NCBI GenBank assembly: GCA_028716305.1
Contig: JAQUQA010000011.1
Span: 1-15,636, forward strand
Length of the DNA: 15,636 nt
DNA from: Candidatus Omnitrophota bacterium
Lineage (GTDB): Bacteria > Omnitrophota > Gorgyraeia > Gygaellales > Profunditerraquicolaceae
Reading direction: 5' to 3'
The notes below the pieces were generated by a model. It was given only the letters and a program-made list of their open reading frames with translations. It had not been told where the DNA came from and did not search any database. Below, one piece after another: positions 1-6,226 of this stretch; the first letter of the stretch is position 1, and every line of letters begins with the position of its first letter. A program made the position numbers and the translations under genes.

Positions 1-1
1 T

Positions 2-265
2 CTAAAAGAAAAAGGCGTTGCGCGTATTGAGGGCCGCCAGGATCGCGAACAAAGGGCCGAAGAATACGCGGTTTCTGCCGATCCAGTCATTGAGAAAATT
101 GATCTTGCCTTCCAAAATCGTCACATAGGACCCCGCGCCGAATTCAAGGCCCAAAAACTCTTCTATGGCCCTGAACAAACTCGGCGAAAGCATAAAGATC
201 ACGCTCAGCGTCGTCGCGGCCGCCGAGAAAACGATCAGAAGAACCTTAAAAATCATGATAGCCAT
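2..265 (-). CDS. small two-helix membrane protein, hypothetical
   Basis: 87-residue protein, complete, with a stop at bases 2-4. A hydrophobic helix covers about residues 5-27 and a second weaker one about 67-80. Between them is an amphipathic stretch that includes the run FLGLEFGAGSY. No catalytic motif or metal ligand is visible. The start is uncertain: the ATG at 265 has only AGG directly upstream, and a second in-frame ATG lies at 256 (residue 4). It is separated from the arsenic operon by a 385-base gap, so it probably does not belong to it functionally. I do not recognise the family. Role unknown; inner-membrane location is inferred from hydrophobicity. Confidence 0.6.
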   Translation of the reverse strand: MAIMIFKVLLIVFSAAATTLSVIFMLSPSLFRAIEEFLGLEFGAGSYVTILEGKINFLNDWIGRNRVFFGPLFAILAALNTRNAFFF

Positions 266-318
266 ACCTGTCTATAATTGAGTTGTTTGCGTGCTGCCTT
301 TTGCGCTTTGGCGGCGGC

Positions 319-339
319 GTCCCGACGTGACGTCGGGAC
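319..339. repeat. perfect inverted repeat, 9-base arms, 3-base loop
   Basis: GTCCCGACG (319-327), loop TGA, CGTCGGGAC (331-339). The arms are perfectly complementary. No T-tract follows directly, so it is not a standard terminator. Confidence 0.7.
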
Positions 340-343
340 ATCC

Positions 344-436
344 CTATTTTTTGCTTTGTCGCTTATGCTTTGGCGGCGGCGGCGCTTCGGCCTGCTCGCC
401 TTGTCGGCTCGCTTCGGCCTCTTCGGCATCCGCCAT
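344..436 (-). CDS. possible 30-residue acidic/basic small protein
   Basis: An open frame too short for usual gene calling. It starts at ATG 434-436 and stops at TAG 344-346. AAGGA lies five bases before the ATG, but inside the arm of the 430-465 hairpin. The product begins with an Ala/Glu-rich stretch (MADAEEAEAS), has a PPPP run and ends in a Lys/Arg-rich tail. It has no cysteines and no hydrophobic helix. It could be real, a remnant of a longer protein's C-terminus, or a by-product of the GC-rich repeats. Low confidence. Confidence 0.2.
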   Translation of the reverse strand: MADAEEAEASRQGEQAEAPPPPKHKRQSKK

Positions 437-465
437 CTTTTTTCCTTATCGGAAAAAGATGGCGG
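430..465. repeat. long hairpin, 15-base stem with one-base bulge
   Basis: The left arm 430-445 and right arm 451-465 (GGAAAAAGATGGCGG) are complementary except for one extra T in the left arm; the loop is TTATC. There is no U-tract outside the stem, so terminator function is uncertain even though it lies downstream of the arsenic operon. The neighbouring stem-loop 464-498 pairs TTGTAG with CTACAA on the minus strand. Confidence 0.6.
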
Positions 466-650
466 GTAATTGTAGACGGTAGGCGAACCCTACAACCCCT
501 TGAAATACCGCTACTTATAAAACTCTACCGAAGACGTAGTATGGGAGCGCTGATATCTTTAGGGGAGCCAATCGACAATTCCCGACCTTACAATAAAGGT
601 ATTTTATCACAACACCGGCAAAAATCCAGCAAAATACCAGCTCTGAATGC

Positions 651-1736
651 CTAATTTCCTTTAAACCAAGTCTGAGTCCTTAGACAAACTCTAACCAGCA
701 TGAGCATAACCGGCACTTCGATAAGGACACCTACAACCGTTGCCAATGACGCCCCGGATGACAACCCGAAAAGAATTGTCGAAGTGGCGATAGCTACCTC
801 AAAATGATTGCTTGCCCCGACCAATGATGATGGCGCCGCATCCCGATATGATAGTTTCAGTCGTTTTGCCAAAGCGTACGTTATTCCAAAAATAAGGCAG
901 GTCTGAATAAAGAGCGGAATAGCTATTAGAAAGATAATCTGCGGCTGATTGATGATCAGCTCGCCTTTGAACGAAAACAATAAGATCAGCGTGAGCAATA
1001 ACGCCCCAATGGACACCGGCGTCAGATAATGCAGGAATTTCTCCTCAAACCACTTAAACCCTTTCTTTGCAATCAGAAATTTTCTTGAGTAATAGCCCAA
1101 GAGTAACGGCAACCCGACATAGATCACCACGGACAGCACGATCGTCTGCCAAGGTATCGGCATCTTATTCACACCTAAAAGCCACCCGCCAAGCGGCGCA
1201 TACAGAAACAACATCGTAAGCGAATTGATAGCGACCATAACGAGCGTATGGCCGTCGTTACCTTTGGCAAGATGCCCCCAGATCAATACCATGGCGGTAC
1301 ACGGCGCTATACCAAGCAGAATACACCCGGCAATATACGATCTGAATAATTCAACCTCCGCTCCACCTTTCACAATCTCCATTCCCGGAAGCCAACCTTT
1401 AAATAATAATCCAAGAAACAACCATGCGATAGCCAGCATGGTGAACGGCTTTATGCACCAATTTACTACCAGCGTAAGGATGACCGGCTTAGGAGCTTTG
1501 CCCGCCTTAATGACCTCGGCGAAATCAATCTTGACCATGATTGGATACATCATAAAAAATAGGCAAATAGCGATAGGAATGGACACTTGATAAATCGAAA
1601 TCTGATCAAGCGTAACAGCCATCTGAGGAAATAATTTGCCTAGTATTATCCCAAGCCCGATACAAAGAATGACCCAACCGGTAAGATATTTCTCAAAGAA
1701 ACTTAACCGCCTCTCTTCGTGAATAACATGCTCCAT
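651..1736 (-). CDS. acr3: Acr3-family arsenite efflux permease
   Basis: Exports arsenite, As(OH)3, across the inner membrane using the proton gradient. This is established for the Acr3/BASS superfamily. The 361-residue protein has about ten hydrophobic segments. The diagnostic transmembrane-4 motif is present as GIAPCTAMVLIW, with the essential Cys at position 146. The late-helix acidic motif VGVLIEVPVML is also present. Length is typical for Acr3 and well short of ArsB (about 430). The start is supported by AAAGGGGAAAAG before ATG 1736. It is the last gene of the operon, 13 bases after the 4Fe-4S protein. No clear terminator follows its stop. Identification is firm; specificity for arsenite over antimonite is inferred from family. 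Confidence 0.95.
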   Translation of the reverse strand: MEHVIHEERRLSFFEKYLTGWVILCIGLGIILGKLFPQMAVTLDQISIYQVSIPIAICLFFMMYPIMVKIDFAEVIKAGKAPKPVILTLVVNWCIKPFTMLAIAWLFLGLLFKGWLPGMEIVKGGAEVELFRSYIAGCILLGIAPCTAMVLIWGHLAKGNDGHTLVMVAINSLTMLFLYAPLGGWLLGVNKMPIPWQTIVLSVVIYVGLPLLLGYYSRKFLIAKKGFKWFEEKFLHYLTPVSIGALLLTLILLFSFKGELIINQPQIIFLIAIPLFIQTCLIFGITYALAKRLKLSYRDAAPSSLVGASNHFEVAIATSTILFGLSSGASLATVVGVLIEVPVMLMLVRVCLRTQTWFKGN

Positions 1737-1749
1737 CTTTTCCCCTTTC

Positions 1750-2559
1750 CTATGAAACGCCTAGTGCTTCGGCCATCTCTTGCATAATCTTCTTATTTTC
1801 CGTAAACCTTGAATCCATAGACAAAGGCTCACATTTTGAAATCTTCTGTTCTCCCAGCAAAAGCCTACAAGCAAAAGCAAGACATGTCGCTTCCCCGCAT
1901 GCACGACAATTAGTTTTTGGAAGCCAGCCGTAAATTTGAAGTGCCGTTACTTTGACTTTTTCTTCATAGTTAGGCTTAATGTTCGACTTGTTATCATGCG
2001 TTTTATTTACCAGCGCCTTAACCTCATCCAAGATATGCCATGCGTCAATGATATCGTCCGCCTTGGCGATAGTAATCTTCATATTGTAAAGGTTAATAAG
2101 ACGTCGCTCTTTTGCGAAGGTAAGTGTAGAAACCCTCTTGTTATAAGATGCCCCTTTTATAACGGCATTCAAATACGGCAGTATCTCTGTTATATCCCGA
2201 TTCAAATAAGCAATAAGCCGAATCTTTTTCTCATCAGCCATGCAGGGCGCCACATAACACAGAGTTATTGTCTTAAGAAACGTACCGTCTGCGGTATCAG
2301 CCTTATATGCCTCTGCCCTCTTAAAGAAATCCTCTTCGTAGTCTCGATACAAAAACGGATAATATCCGCTTATCAACGCATCGCTGTCAATGATACTTCG
2401 GCATGCTTCCTGCCTGCGATCCTCCGGCACAACTACCGCCAAGGTAGATATATGCTTGAAATCCTCACCCCTAGAAACCAATATCCGTTGGGCTTTTAAG
2501 CCTTCATCCTGATTCGGAAAAACTATTATTTCATACTTTTTATCTTTTTCTATTTCCAC
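1750..2559 (-). CDS. 4Fe-4S domain protein of the ars operon, N-terminal domain unknown
   Basis: 269 residues, GTG start (bases 2557-2559), beginning eight bases after the arsG stop. The C-terminal third carries a 4Fe-4S motif of the PF04060 type found in corrinoid/CODH-related and RnfB-like proteins: LPKTNCRACGEATC, with Cys 218, 221, 226 and 243 as likely ligands and an extra Cys at 231. Residues 1-60 (YEIIVFPNQDEGLKAQRIL) resemble DUF3343-like small domains, but I am not sure. The middle, about 60-200, is unrecognised. No transmembrane helix is visible, so it is probably cytoplasmic. Position between ArsG and Acr3 suggests an electron-transfer partner of the ArsE/F/G-type redox group. That role is inference; no reaction can be assigned. 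Confidence 0.7.
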   Translation of the reverse strand: MEIEKDKKYEIIVFPNQDEGLKAQRILVSRGEDFKHISTLAVVVPEDRRQEACRSIIDSDALISGYYPFLYRDYEEDFFKRAEAYKADTADGTFLKTITLCYVAPCMADEKKIRLIAYLNRDITEILPYLNAVIKGASYNKRVSTLTFAKERRLINLYNMKITIAKADDIIDAWHILDEVKALVNKTHDNKSNIKPNYEEKVKVTALQIYGWLPKTNCRACGEATCLAFACRLLLGEQKISKCEPLSMDSRFTENKKIMQEMAEALGVS

Positions 2560-2567
2560 CGTCTACC

Positions 2568-3257
2568 CTAAAATAGTTTTAAAATATAAATACCAGAATA
2601 ATACAATCCAACAAGGATAAAGATTACTCCGGTAATCTTTCGTGTATAGTATTCAAATCTCGTAATCCGGTTAAACCAATGACTCAAAGAAGTAACACCA
2701 AGCGCAATCGCTACCGCAAAGATAAGCACCGGAAGCCCTGTACCTATCCCATAAATAAACGGCAACAATGTCCCAGCCTTACTGTTCAATGCTAACGGGA
2801 TAAGACTTCCAAAAAATAATGCCGCTGATACCGGACATAACGCCAAGGCGAATATAAGCCCTAAAGCAAACGCTCCCATAGCGCCAGACTCAACAAGTTT
2901 ATTGTGGTGCTTTTGAGACAATGCGACCCCGGGGAGCCTCATCGTAATCACTTCCAATAAAAAGAGTCCCGTGATAATCAAAAGAGGCCCCAAGGCTTTC
3001 CCCATATACTTTTGTAAAAACTGTGCTACCTGCGGAACGCCAAGAAGAGAATTAATGATAATCCATCCCAGCACCGCATACGAGACCATCCGTCCAAGCG
3101 TATAAGCGAGCCCAGAAATAAACACCATGGCTGGATGTGTAATTTTCTTTGAAAGAAAAGACACAGCCGCTATGTTTGTCGCAAGCGGGCAAGGGCTAAT
3201 TGAGGTCAAGATCCCAAGCCACAACGCCGAACCGAAAGCGATCAACATTTCCATCAT
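2568..3257 (-). CDS. arsG: ArsG-family / CcdA-DsbD-like membrane protein
   Basis: 229 residues with about six hydrophobic helices. Two conserved Cys-Pro sites sit in opposite halves: SPCPLATN (Cys 23) and LALCPVSAAL (Cys 141). This is the pattern of the DsbD/CcdA fold, where the paired Cys move reducing equivalents across the membrane. The best family match I know is ArsG, from the arsEFG set linked to nitroaromatic arsenical reduction and efflux. Its ATG overlaps the TGA of the ArsF-like gene (ATGA, 3254-3257), so the two are translationally coupled. Whether it exports an arsenical or passes electrons to periplasmic ArsF cannot be decided from sequence; the neighbouring CxxC proteins favour at least a redox part. 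TauE/SafE-like exporters are a less good alternative. Confidence 0.8.
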   Translation of the reverse strand: MMEMLIAFGSALWLGILTSISPCPLATNIAAVSFLSKKITHPAMVFISGLAYTLGRMVSYAVLGWIIINSLLGVPQVAQFLQKYMGKALGPLLIITGLFLLEVITMRLPGVALSQKHHNKLVESGAMGAFALGLIFALALCPVSAALFFGSLIPLALNSKAGTLLPFIYGIGTGLPVLIFAVAIALGVTSLSHWFNRITRFEYYTRKITGVIFILVGLYYSGIYILKLF

Positions 3258-3679
3258 TGCACGTCCTTCATGAAGCCGCTTATCTCGCTGGTAACGTAAT
3301 CAATAAATTTTTGCTCATTGCGGGCATACTCCCAAATTTTATCAAGGTTCTTTGACTTAACTTCCTTGCCGTCTTTCACAAGCGAAAGAATGAGCGTTTT
3401 TGTATACAACTGATAATCATTCACAAAATGCTCGTTACCCCGGTCTTCCACATTGACCGATAAAAATTCAAGTTTACCTGAAGTCAGAGCGTCTTTGAAA
3501 TTAGCCTCGATAGCTTCCCTCGAATATTTTTCCATATTGGTGCAGGTATAACATCGAAACGTACCATGAAAATAATACGCCACGACCTTGGCTGCCGGTT
3601 TATTTTCCGCCGCAAAGACTAATGAGCTTGCGCTAATTACCGCAACAGCCGCCAGAATTACGAGAAATATTTTCTTCAA
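3254..3679 (-). CDS. arsF: ArsF-family periplasmic CxxC (thioredoxin-like) protein
   Basis: 141 residues. Residues 1-24 form a clean signal peptide: KK, then a hydrophobic core, then VFA before the likely cut. The mature protein opens with a beta strand and YYFHGTFRCYTC, giving a CxxC pair at Cys 43 and 46, typical of the ArsF family and thioredoxin-like folds. It would act in the periplasm or facing it, probably as redox partner of ArsG, whose gene overlaps its 3' end by four bases. The start is TTG (3677-3679), chosen because AGGAGG lies at 3685-3690 and it gives an intact signal peptide. The 5' end overlaps the DGC-domain gene by 47 bases in another frame. The reaction is inferred from the named family, not visible directly. 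Confidence 0.78.
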   Translation of the reverse strand: MKKIFLVILAAVAVISASSLVFAAENKPAAKVVAYYFHGTFRCYTCTNMEKYSREAIEANFKDALTSGKLEFLSVNVEDRGNEHFVNDYQLYTKTLILSLVKDGKEVKSKNLDKIWEYARNEQKFIDYVTSEISGFMKDVQ

Positions 3680-4037
3680 CTTTACCTCCTGAAATTTTAT
3701 TAGCTACTTTTTCGATAGTATGCTCATCAACTTTTGTTTTACCCTTCTCAAATCCCATATCCTTAAGGTTAAACGCCATGACCTTAAAGCCAGCGTGCTC
3801 AAGTGTCTTCTTGGAACAGGAAACCGGACAGCCGTCAATAGCGATCAGCTTGTTAGCTGACTTAGCGGATTCGATCATGCCCGGTATGTGCGCTCCGATC
3901 CCGGCAAGACAAAACATTCTCGCCTGTCCGCATTTTGCCATCTTGCGCGCCACACGATCAGATAATTCCCCGACATCAGAACCACCTGAACATGGAAATA
4001 TCAAAACTCCTGCCTCCTGACACATGCAATTTCCCAT
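3633..4037 (-). CDS. DGC-domain putative metal-binding protein (PF08859)
   Basis: 134 residues with nine cysteines and no signal peptide. The DGC signature is AIDGCPVSC (Cys 70 and 74). Other Cys are at 4, 6, 16, 36 and 43, with a C-terminal pair in GGCCGN (131, 132). FPCSGGSDVG near residues 14-23 matches the glycine-rich N-terminal part of the domain. DGC proteins are predicted zinc-binding; in an arsenic operon the thiol clusters could bind As(III) or a soft metal (inference). The start is set by AAGGAGGA before ATG 4035-4037. Its 3' end contains the Shine-Dalgarno of the ArsF-like gene and overlaps it by 47 bases, so translation of the two is probably linked. Confidence 0.8.
   Translation of the reverse strand: MGNCMCQEAGVLIFPCSGGSDVGELSDRVARKMAKCGQARMFCLAGIGAHIPGMIESAKSANKLIAIDGCPVSCSKKTLEHAGFKVMAFNLKDMGFEKGKTKVDEHTIEKVANKISGGKVEENISRNSGGCCGN
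3685..3690 (-). promoter_or_regulatory. AGGAGG ribosome binding site fixing the TTG start of arsF
   Basis: Reads AGGAGG on the minus strand, five bases before TTG 3677-3679, and lies inside the DGC-domain coding sequence. No ATG gives an intact signal peptide, so this site decides the start. Confidence 0.75.
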
Positions 4038-4048
4038 TAAAGTCCTCC

Positions 4049-4282
4049 TTATTTCGATAGAATCTTTTTAACCTCGTCTTTGCTCAATACCTTTCCCGCC
4101 GAAACCACCATGCCGTTAACAGCCAAGGCCGGCGTCATCATCACCCCATATTCGGTGATCTTATCAATATCCGTCACTTTAACGATTTCCGCTTGCAGGT
4201 TTAGTTCTTTAACCGCGGCCTCGGCACTGGCGGTTAGCATTTTGCATTTCGGACAACCGACACCTAATATCTCGATCTTCAT
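4049..4282 (-). CDS. small thioredoxin-like protein (redox-active CxxC)
   Basis: 77 residues in the compact thioredoxin-like family typified by archaeal MTH895 and TM0996. The active site GCPKC (Cys 10 and 13) follows the first beta strand KIEILGVG. The cis-Pro loop appears as GVMMTPALAVNG. No signal peptide, so cytoplasmic. The ATG at 4280-4282 is preferred because GGAGG (4289-4293) sits six bases upstream. A TTG two codons earlier directly abuts that site. It lies twelve bases after arsM and eleven before the DGC gene. Likely role: thiol reductant for an arsenate or arsenical step, or cytoplasmic donor to ArsG. In arsEFG-type clusters a protein of this sort could be called ArsE, but I cannot confirm that. 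Confidence 0.85.
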   Translation of the reverse strand: MKIEILGVGCPKCKMLTASAEAAVKELNLQAEIVKVTDIDKITEYGVMMTPALAVNGMVVSAGKVLSKDEVKKILSK

Positions 4283-4294
4283 TTTCAACCTCCG

Positions 4295-5077
4295 TTATTT
4301 TTTAGCTGCCGCAACTTTAATACTTACGATGGCATCTTGAGCAGCTTCAAGATGATCGAACATCGCATCTTCTGGATAACTGGACTCACTTATAATGTTG
4401 ATATCTTGAAATCCTGCCTGCTCAATAAAACGTAGATATTCTTCTTTCTTAATCGCTCCGGCAAGGCATCCCACATACGCCTCAACAGAATTCTTGATCT
4501 CTTTCGGCAGATCTTTTGCCAAAACTAAATCTGAGATCATCAATCTGCCCCCAGGTTTTAAAACTCTGAATGCCTCTCTAAAAACCGTCTTTTTATCCGG
4601 CGACAAATTAATAACACAGTTTGATATGATCACATCAATTGAATTATCCTCCACCGGCAATTTCTCGATCTCACCTTGCCGGAATTCCACGTTCGCATAT
4701 CCGCCTTTTTGCGCGTTCGCGCGCGCTCTTTCAATCATTTCCGGAGTCATATCCACCCCGATTACACAACCACGCTTACCGACACGCTGTGCCGCTAAGA
4801 ACGCGTCAAACCCTGCGCCGCTTCCCAGATCAAGAACAACGTCGCCTTCCCTCAACAATGCTAAGGCGACTGGATTCCCGCAACCAAAACCTAAATTCGC
4901 TCCTTCGGGAACAGCGTTCAATTCAACATCGCTGTAGCCCACTTTCTTGCTGATGTCTTGGGCTTGCGTTACACCACCACAGCACGAACCTGAAGAACAG
5001 CATGAAGCTTCTTTCACCAACGCTTTTGCGTAACGGTCTCTAACAATCTTTTTTATTTTATTCTTATCGCTTTTCAT
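4295..5077 (-). CDS. arsM: ArsM arsenite S-adenosylmethionine methyltransferase
   Basis: 260 residues. Methylates As(III) to mono-, di- and trimethyl forms using S-adenosylmethionine and thiols. The SAM-binding motif is LDLGSGAGFD (82-91), followed by IGVDMTPEM. The three cysteines expected to bind As(III) are present in family context: GFGCGNP (Cys 66), SNCVINLS (Cys 154) and VGCLAGA (Cys 204). The N-terminus carries CC at 26-27 and 32-33 (SCCSSGSCC), which may capture As(III) first. Cytoplasmic. It starts four bases after the 49-residue Cys-rich gene and has no strong ribosome site of its own, so translation is probably coupled to it. Trivalent methyl products are more toxic than arsenite, which fits with the ArsP-type exporter just upstream. 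Confidence 0.95.
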   Translation of the reverse strand: MKSDKNKIKKIVRDRYAKALVKEASCCSSGSCCGGVTQAQDISKKVGYSDVELNAVPEGANLGFGCGNPVALALLREGDVVLDLGSGAGFDAFLAAQRVGKRGCVIGVDMTPEMIERARANAQKGGYANVEFRQGEIEKLPVEDNSIDVIISNCVINLSPDKKTVFREAFRVLKPGGRLMISDLVLAKDLPKEIKNSVEAYVGCLAGAIKKEEYLRFIEQAGFQDINIISESSYPEDAMFDHLEAAQDAIVSIKVAAAKK

Positions 5078-5081
5078 CGTA

Positions 5082-5231
5082 TTAAGAACAGCATTTATTA
5101 TGTTTCACCTCGGTTATTTTTCCTTTCTCATCATTTACTTCCTCGATTTTCATACAGCAACACGAAGACTTTTTCGGCTCAAGCAACTTCAAAAACTTAG
5201 AGAACTTCCATTTCTTTTTTTCTTCCGACAT
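5082..5231 (-). CDS. 49-residue Cys-rich small protein, unlisted ars-operon gene
   Basis: Short gene with a strong site GAGGAGG followed by ATAATC and ATG (5229-5231), ending in TAA at 5082-5084. The product starts MSEEKKKWKFSKFLKLLEPK, then has SSCCCMKIEEV (Cys 24-26) and ends KCCS (Cys 47-48). Five of 49 residues are Cys, in two clusters, with many Lys/Glu. No membrane helix. It lies eleven bases after the ArsP-type gene and four before arsM, filling the gap exactly. The Cys clusters suggest soft-metal or As(III) binding, perhaps as a chaperone delivering As(III) to ArsM or a permease; this is inference. I know of small CCC-containing proteins beside PF03773 permeases, but no characterised one. 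Confidence 0.75.
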   Translation of the reverse strand: MSEEKKKWKFSKFLKLLEPKKSSCCCMKIEEVNDEKGKITEVKHNKCCS

Positions 5232-5242
5232 GATTATCCTCC

Positions 5243-6127
5243 TCATATTAAATTAACCAGAAATCCCGCTAATACCGCCGTTAAAAACACCACAAATATA
5301 AAGATCACCACCAAACGAACCTTAAAAATACTCGCGAGCATACTCATTTCGGGAATACTCATTCCCGCCCCGCCTATTATCAAAGCAACCACAGCCCCCA
5401 TACTCATGCCCTTCTGGGTCAAAGCCAATCCGATAGGAATAACTGTCTCCGCCCGAACATACAAAGGAATTCCAATAATTGCGGCTACAGGAATAGCAAG
5501 CGGATTATTAGGACCAGCTATGCGAACAACAAAATCATTCGGGACGTACCCATAAATAAACGCGCCTATGGCGACACCGGCAACAAGATACAAAAGCACG
5601 CTACTGAAATCAGCCCAAGCACCCGCAAAAGCACGCTTTAATTTCTTGCCAAATGTCGGGAGTTTTTCACGTTCCTGATGACCTCCGCTGATACGGACAT
5701 TCTTGACATATTTCGCTAAGCCTAACGACTCTACCATTGCTCCAGAGATCATCGCCACGATAAATGTCACCGCTCCATATATAACGCAGACCTTCCAGCC
5801 AAGTAAAGTAAAAAACATGCCGAGAATAATCGGGTTCAATAATGGAGAAGCCAAAACAAACGACATTGTGGCGCCAAAAGGAACATTAGCTCGCAACAAC
5901 CCAACCGTCATAGGAATTGTTGAGCATGAACAGAACGGTGTAATCGCCCCCATCGCGGCGCCAAGGAAATTGCCAAGCCATCCTTTATGAGAAAGCCAGC
6001 GTCGAATTTTTTCATCAGACACATACTCAAATATTAATCCCACTAGTGTGCTAATACCCAAAAACAACAGTGTTAATTCGGCAAAAATAATAATAAAAAA
6101 CCTCAATGAGTCTAAAAAAGTATTCAT
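5243..6127 (-). CDS. arsP: ArsP-type organoarsenical efflux permease (PF03773)
   Basis: 294 residues, about eight hydrophobic helices in two repeats. It carries the ArsP signature TPFCSCSTIP at 63-72, the Cys-Ser-Cys site implicated in trivalent methylarsenical transport. A typical family pattern follows: VPFGATMSFVLASPLLNP. In the second half GIPLYVRAETVIPIG and GGAGMSIPEM are the matching pore motifs. ArsP exports MAs(III) and aromatic trivalent arsenicals across the inner membrane. The start is set by AGGAG at 6131-6135. Location beside arsM makes export of its methylated products the natural job. Other PF03773 members move Cu or Zn, or have no known substrate, so specificity is not proven. 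Confidence 0.85.
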   Translation of the reverse strand: MNTFLDSLRFFIIIFAELTLLFLGISTLVGLIFEYVSDEKIRRWLSHKGWLGNFLGAAMGAITPFCSCSTIPMTVGLLRANVPFGATMSFVLASPLLNPIILGMFFTLLGWKVCVIYGAVTFIVAMISGAMVESLGLAKYVKNVRISGGHQEREKLPTFGKKLKRAFAGAWADFSSVLLYLVAGVAIGAFIYGYVPNDFVVRIAGPNNPLAIPVAAIIGIPLYVRAETVIPIGLALTQKGMSMGAVVALIIGGAGMSIPEMSMLASIFKVRLVVIFIFVVFLTAVLAGFLVNLI

Positions 6128-6162
6128 TATCTCCTATATCCCTTCCCTTTTCATTTTTTCAG

Positions 6163-6225
6163 TTAAAATCTGCCCTGCTCAAACACACCATCTTGGCTGC
6201 GACTAACAACTTTCTGCTTTTCCAT
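6163..6225 (-). CDS. possible 20-residue ORF between the CDF and ArsP genes
   Basis: Begins one base after the CDF stop (TGA-T-ATG), with AAGGA five bases upstream inside the CDF gene, and stops at TAA 6163-6165. The predicted peptide, MEKQKVVSRSQDGVFEQGRF, is hydrophilic and has no motif. It occupies part of a 99-base gap in an otherwise tight operon. It could be a coupling leader peptide or chance. Confidence 0.25.
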   Translation of the reverse strand: MEKQKVVSRSQDGVFEQGRF

Positions 6226-6226
6226 A

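Larger units (their letters stand above)
266..650. other. intergenic region rich in hairpins and GGC repeats
   Basis: No convincing gene of normal size fills this gap. Plus-strand open frames across it are GC-rich artefacts with no ribosome binding site. It holds three stem-loops (319-339, 430-465, 464-498) and a 14-base direct repeat, CTTTGGCGGCGGCG, at 306-319 and 368-381. On the minus strand it would be the 3' untranslated region of the arsenic operon. It also contains CCTTGAAATACC (499-510), a string found in domain V of 23S rRNA; the flanks do not continue that match. The arrangement suggests a dispersed structured repeat, which cannot be tested here. Confidence 0.55.

Noticed and set aside
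496..515. Possible 23S rRNA fragment (CCTTGAAATACC)
   Set aside because: The match is only 12 bases and the sequence on either side does not follow 23S domain V as far as I can recall.
370..654. 94-codon open frame on the plus strand
   Set aside because: No ribosome site, and it runs through two hairpins and GGC repeats. It may be an open frame of a structured repeat.
1936..2499. 187-codon plus-strand open frame
   Set aside because: Lies antisense inside the 4Fe-4S protein gene, which has clear Cys motifs and operon spacing.
4494..4937. 147-codon plus-strand open frame
   Set aside because: Antisense to arsM; translation shows no family pattern.
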